Under the pieces are notes generated by a model that saw only the letters and a list, made by a program, of their open reading frames with translations, searched no databases and was not told where the DNA came from. From the NCBI GenBank assembly GCA_017456805.1, contig JAFTIQ010000093.1, positions 1-7,157 of the forward strand: 7,157 nucleotides of DNA, in the 5' to 3' direction. A program made the translations under genes and the position numbers. Positions 6,405-7,157 of this stretch are shown piece after piece; position 1 is the first letter of the stretch, and every line of letters starts with the position of its first letter. Source of the stretch: Lentisphaeria bacterium (GTDB taxonomy: Bacteria; Verrucomicrobiota; Lentisphaeria; Victivallales; UBA1829).

Positions 6405-7144
6405 TTGTTCCTCCATATTTTGTTCAGGAAAACCCGCCAGAGAAAGAGGGGATTTCCGATGATATATCGTTTGAATAATCTTACCGGCTCACAATAAAGC
6501 CGGAAGCACCATTCTATATTACATTTACGCATCCACAGCGGTGCTCGCGGGATTCTGCCGGATACAAAATCCAGCAAACCTCCCACTCCGATTGCAACAC
6601 AGCCGGGCAGTTTGTCAAGATTGCATTTGATCCATTCTTCCTGTTTGGGAACCCCCAGCGCAACCAGAAGAATATCGACTTTCAGTTCGCAAAGTTCTGC
6701 AAAAATCTGCTCTTCACTTTTTTCTTTGAAAAATCCATCTGCACAACCGACAAATTCAGCTTTCCCATTCAAGGCTTTTGCATTTTTCAGAGCTGTTTCA
6801 GCAACTCCGGGAGCACCGCCGAATAGATAAATGCGGTATGGTTTCTGTGCCAGCAAGGGGAACATATCCGTTCCGTTGACATTTTCTTCCACCTTGAAGC
6901 CAAGCATTTTTGCTCCGATTTTCGCTCCGATCCCATCAGCAAAAACCTCTGCACAATCGTTCAAAACCTGTTTGTACCCATTGTTTTTATATGCGATATT
7001 CAGACAATGCGCATTGATAAACGCGATGTGTTCAGCCTTTTTACTGCGGACAAGATCATCAATTTTCTGCAAAGATTCTTCCATTGTGCCGCAGAAAAAC
7101 GGAACTCCGAAAACGGATGCTGTTCTTTCCCGGTAAAGTTCCAT
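6401..7144 (-). CDS. WecG/TagA/CpsF family glycosyltransferase (GT26)
   Basis: A 247-residue inverting glycosyltransferase that typically adds N-acetylmannosamine or a related UDP-sugar to an undecaprenyl-linked intermediate at the cytoplasmic membrane face. The family pattern is complete: I-N-A-H-C-L-N (43-49), F-A-D-G-I-G (68-73, with Asp70 in the place of the Asp proposed as catalytic base in TagA), V-N-G-T-D (89-93), Y-L-F-G-G-A-P-G-V-A-E (106-116), V-A-L-G-V-P-K-Q-E-E-W-I (161-172), and G-V-G-G-L-L-D-F-V-S-G (186-196) followed by R-A-P-L-W-M. The C-terminal appendage (about 211-247: E-W-C-F-R-L, E-P, R-L-F-K-R-Y, N-P-L-F-L) is rich in Arg, Lys and aromatics, as expected for membrane and lipid-acceptor contact. 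The ATG at 7144 has GAGG 5 bases upstream; the frame stays open to the window edge, so a slightly longer protein cannot be excluded. Its TGA overlaps the lipoprotein ATG. The sugar and acceptor are not determinable, and the operon may continue upstream. Confidence 0.93.
   Translation of the reverse strand: MELYRERTASVFGVPFFCGTMEESLQKIDDLVRSKKAEHIAFINAHCLNIAYKNNGYKQVLNDCAEVFADGIGAKIGAKMLGFKVEENVNGTDMFPLLAQKPYRIYLFGGAPGVAETALKNAKALNGKAEFVGCADGFFKEKSEEQIFAELCELKVDILLVALGVPKQEEWIKCNLDKLPGCVAIGVGGLLDFVSGRIPRAPLWMRKCNIEWCFRLYCEPVRLFKRYIIGNPLFLWRVFLNKIWRNK
6410..6414 (-). promoter_or_regulatory. Shine-Dalgarno sequence deciding the lipoprotein start
   Basis: GGAGG on the minus strand lies 5 bases before the ATG at 6404. 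It falls within the codons of a longer M-E-E-Q reading from 6416, showing that those codons are the ribosome binding site and not protein. Confidence 0.85.
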
Positions 7145-7149
7145 AAAGC

Positions 7150-7153
7150 CCTC
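7150..7153 (-). promoter_or_regulatory. Ribosome binding site of the WecG/TagA-type gene
   Basis: GAGG on the minus strand, 5 bases before the ATG at 7144. It supports this start even though the reading frame is open to the window edge. No promoter is visible in the few remaining bases. Confidence 0.55.
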
Positions 7154-7157
7154 AGCA

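Overview
The window looks like a chromosomal piece of an anaerobic, glycan-oriented bacterium of the PVC superphylum, most likely Lentisphaerota (Victivallis-like). This is inferred from gene content: a DUF4838 protein with a CBM9-like C-terminus beside a CxxC-bearing GH20-like barrel protein, a type of gene I associate with Lentisphaerota genomes. Base composition is moderate and the codon use looks uniform. Taxonomy is an inference from family memory, not from a marker gene; the window has no rRNA, tRNA, mobile element, CRISPR array or sizeable repeat that I can see.

Layout: two transcription units converge. On the plus strand (3-3462) lie two glycan-active-type genes 10 bp apart: a 5'-truncated DUF4838 protein with a C-terminal CBM9-like domain, and a 581-residue putative TIM-barrel glycoside hydrolase carrying a cluster of cysteines that resembles a metal-binding ribbon. 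A 103-bp convergent intergenic region (3463-3565) holds an imperfect hairpin followed on the minus strand by a T-tract, a likely terminator. On the minus strand (7144 down to 3566) runs a very compact four-gene surface-polysaccharide operon: a WecG/TagA/CpsF glycosyltransferase, a DUF3089-like lipoprotein, a GT4-like retaining glycosyltransferase and a short mannose-1-phosphate guanylyltransferase. Its junctions are ATGA (4-bp overlap), ATGA, and stop-2 bp-ATG, each with a clear Shine-Dalgarno sequence inside the preceding gene.

How the genes fit together: the minus-strand operon would make GDP-mannose (guanylyltransferase), transfer sugars onto a lipid-linked or nascent polysaccharide acceptor (WecG/TagA and GT4-like enzymes) and place a lipoprotein in the envelope. 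The lipoprotein is the oddest gene: it keeps the overall DUF3089 alpha/beta-hydrolase pattern, but the segment where the family has its G-H-S-Q-G nucleophile elbow reads A-E-G-K-A, so it may be a non-catalytic pseudoenzyme. The plus-strand pair is probably a separate glycan-degradation unit. Its exact substrates cannot be read from the sequence.
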